This document shows positions 61,243-64,000 of a stretch of 64,000 nucleotides of DNA, piece after piece; positions within the stretch are counted from its first letter, which is position 1; every line of letters starts with the position of its first letter. The notes below the pieces were generated by a model, which did not search any database, had not been told where the DNA came from, and saw only the letters and a list, made by a program, of their open reading frames with translations. The translations under genes and the position numbers were made by a program. Source of the stretch: Puffinus mauretanicus (Eukaryota; Chordata; Aves; Procellariiformes; Procellariidae); assembly GCA_023333565.1 (NCBI GenBank), contig JAJKFH010002198.1, positions 682,001-746,000 of the forward strand, read 5' to 3'.

Positions 61243-64000
61243 CAATCTACAAGATGCTTTTTGTTTTGCTCAGATGTCAAAAGAAAAACAGTTTTGAAAT
61301 TCCTATTTTACCAGAGTGTACAACATTAAATCCCTTACCTCTGCTGTCACCAAAGCACTGTCACCTGCACGGCAGATATAAAACACTTTCTGGCAGCATC
61401 GAAAAGAAGTGGAGGAATTAGTAGATACAGATAATTTTCTTATCACTGAAACTGATAACAGCACAAGTGCATCCATGGTAAGGAGCAAGGAGTTGTCACT
61501 TTCAACTTGAACCATGCTACTCTGGACAGAACTTCTGTCTCCAAGAGTATCCATTTCATTTGTACTCATTGACCTGCAGTTTTATTTGACAGTATTCTAT
61601 CTGCCTGATACAGTTTCTGCTTGAAACTGCACAGGCAAAATCATGCTCCTGGCATCCATCCTAGAAACGTTATTCTCTGGAATGAGTGTGTCAGAAACGC
61701 ACTTCCATAATTTTAATAGTACCATGAATAAAATAAACTTCAAAAATAAAGTTCTATAGAGTTATGAAACATGAGGTGATATTCTGACTAGAAATTCTGT
61801 ATATCCATGCTTAATTTATTAACTATTATTTACTGTTCTGTTTCATACTTTTACAGTTATTGTGGACTCAACTTCAGTTACAGTCTTTGCAATGAACTCA
61901 GAGCTACTCTGAGTGATGTAGTTATTGCATAGTTATTTCATAAGATTCCAGACATCTTTCACTAGGATGAAGAGAGTTTTGAACCATATGACTGAACAAA
62001 CATATTCACAAAACTTTAGTTCAAATTGGTGAGCATCTGTGGCGGAACTCACTTTTAAGTTACTGAGTTCAAATATTTTCATTACTGTGAATATGGAATT
62101 GCTGATCTAACAGCATAAGTATGCTGACATTATAAAATAACTTTAAGTGATAAAGAAATAAAATATAAGAGAATTTTTAAAAGAAATAAATTTAGAATTA
62201 TGTTAGTATATCAGTGAAAATTTTCCATTTATATTACAATATTTTCTTCCAGTCATAGGAATATTGCAAATGTTTTGAAGTGAAATTTTGATTGAGCTCA
62301 GTTCCCTTTGCTTTCTACAAGTCATCTTTTCTGTTCCCTAAGAATCTACCTTTTTAAAATCTCTTGAGTTTTTTAGTGTTTTTGGCTTCATGGCAAACAC
62401 TTCCAGCATGACCTTTTCCCAAACACACGTTATAGAAATCCTGTCTTCTCTGAAGACCTTGGGAAATTTTATTGTAGATTTTGATTGTGATAGACTGTTT
62501 TCTCTTAATATCTATGAAATGGATCAAAATAACATGAAATTCAGTATTACTAAATACTATATAAATACTAGATTTTGGAATGTAAGGATTATACACTGTT
62601 GCAATATTAATCTATTTTTAGAAGAATATGAGTATCTCATGGATATTCTTTGGCTAATTTAACTATCCATTAATTCTTGTATTGTCTAATTTAACTGCCT
62701 AACAATGCCTGCTCTCAACTATGCCAGGGAAATTTCTGAAGATTTTTTTTTAAGTGAAATTTTTTCTGCAATTTACATATATATGTGCAATATTGTTTGT
62801 GCTAAGCTGCTGTTGTAAATGGGTGGACTGACTAAGATGATTCTTAAAGTATGCTTTCTTTCAAACCTGCAGTTACTAACATCTTGTCAACACACCATCT
62901 GTCTAAAAATTTTCAGAAACATGATTATAAATAGTTGCTATGTTACCTTTTTCACTTTGCAAATGGCTGCAAGTGTGAGAAATAATACCTGAAATCTACT
63001 GTGAGTTTTGACATTTTTTACAGTGGGGCAAGAGCAGTAAGCTTCTCACAGGAAAACAACTGGCTGAAATGCTTTCTCCTTCCCCAACCTTTTCTCTACA
63101 GCATGTGGTATTTCTTCTGTAAATACCAACTTGAATGAAATATATCCTGCCATTTGTAGAACACACTGGAGTGGGAATAACAATCATGATACGTTTACTA
63201 TAATAAATGAGCTGCTTGAAACAAGTATTAGGTTTTACATTATCATATTGACTCTGGTTCAATTTCTTATCCTCAGAAAGATAAAAGTCATTGAAAGGAT
63301 GTTTAGTTTTTAAATTAAGTGGATTAGTGACAATCTCATTAATATTTAGGTGTGTAAGCTTTTACTTGCCAAAGAGATAATCTACAAATTCTACTGCATG
63401 GCATTTAAAATTTCCAGGCTACATAGATCAGGGCTAGAAGTCTTGGTCCTTACAGCTGATTAAGGCAACACAGCTTCAGAGCGTATAGAATTAATTGATG
63501 CTGAGAACAGGAAGGCCAAGGAATAAAATCTGTTTCTCTTAAGACCAAAATTGTTCTTGGGACTTATGACATAAGGCATTTATATGACTTAATTCATTAC
63601 AGTGAAGAGTGTGTTCATCGCATAGAATGACAAAGCAATAATTTTTTTTCTACTTTTCAGGAATCTTTTTGGATGGTGCACTTGTTTCTGCTTTTCCCAG
63701 CTTCGCTCTCGAGGCCGACTATGGGTTTTGTTTGAGTGTTTTTGTGTTGCCTAGGGAGGACTCTCTTATTCCTTCTGTACAAAATGTTATTCTTTTTAAG
63801 TTTAAAACTTGTTTTAAATATTAAAAATCTGAAATACTTTAAGGTTGAAAGCTAACTCTATGTCATTGAACTATTTAAAAGATGATGATCTATGATTTAC
63901 TTCTAGTCTTACACTGCTGCAAGTGCGTCGTGTTCTTGTAATATGAAGTAAAAACTACTTACCAAGTTCCTACTTACTTGCTGTTAATGTTTTAAGTAAA
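61243..64000. other. Unique AT-rich DNA to the window end
   Basis: No gene recognised. Open frames up to 90 codons (62390-62662 plus) have no recognisable domain. No splice-flanked conserved exon is evident near the right edge. Confidence 0.6.

Noticed and set aside
1..64000. CRISPR arrays, operons, prokaryotic promoters, tRNA or rRNA genes
   Set aside because: The repeats are vertebrate retroelements, no regularly spaced repeats occur, and no cloverleaf or rRNA sequence was recognised.

Overview
The window reads as a bird nuclear genome, inside a long intron or a gene desert. The evidence is the repeat content. There are CR1 LINEs with the hallmark 3' tail of 8-bp ATTCTATG units. There are solo LTRs of a type I recognise from bird genomes (start TGTCCTGG or TGTGCTGG, end near TTAAACCAC). 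There are also heavily decayed MIR-like SINE relics typical of amniotes. The rest is AT-rich unique DNA. I found no host exon, tRNA, rRNA or structured RNA gene that I can support. The open frames outside repeats are of the size chance produces in 64 kb read in six frames, and many use non-ATG starts.

Layout. 1-7140 is unique AT-rich DNA with two possible MIR relics (about 2825-2960 and 4041-4112) and a 33-bp tandem duplication at 5563-5628. A minus-strand solo LTR of a distinct family lies at 7146-7576, with a perfect 5-bp target duplication (ATGTT). 7582-27226 is unique DNA with homopolymers and a small CpG-holding GC-rich islet near 11.8 kb. A MIR relic on the minus strand covers about 27227-27400. 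From there to 39040 there is only unique DNA plus a short possible CR1 scrap near 29.3 kb.

The best-preserved retroelement is a 5'-truncated CR1 at 39041-40121 (+). It carries the C-terminal part of reverse transcriptase and the downstream domain, broken by a 7-nt frame-changing segment and by loss of the catalytic Asp pair. A solo LTR follows at 42032-42586. An 84-bp direct repeat occurs at 48661 and 49910. Two minus-strand CR1 fragments of different age lie at 51127-51273 and 51931-52306. The right end carries three related solo LTRs in 3.8 kb (57428-58024 minus, 58202-58724 plus, 60641-61237 plus).

The most interesting structure is the outer pair of that cluster. They are two 597-bp LTRs in inverted orientation, 2.6 kb apart. 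By eye they differ at 10 of the first 64 sites but at only 7 of the other 533, with a run of 240 bp without a difference. That mosaic fits gene conversion between the arms, or insertion of two subfamily variants. Three of the four related LTRs keep a perfect TGACGTCA (CRE/ATF) site, which makes them candidate regulatory elements. I do not see a novel multi-gene system here. LTR class and CR1 subfamily assignments are inference, because no database could be searched.
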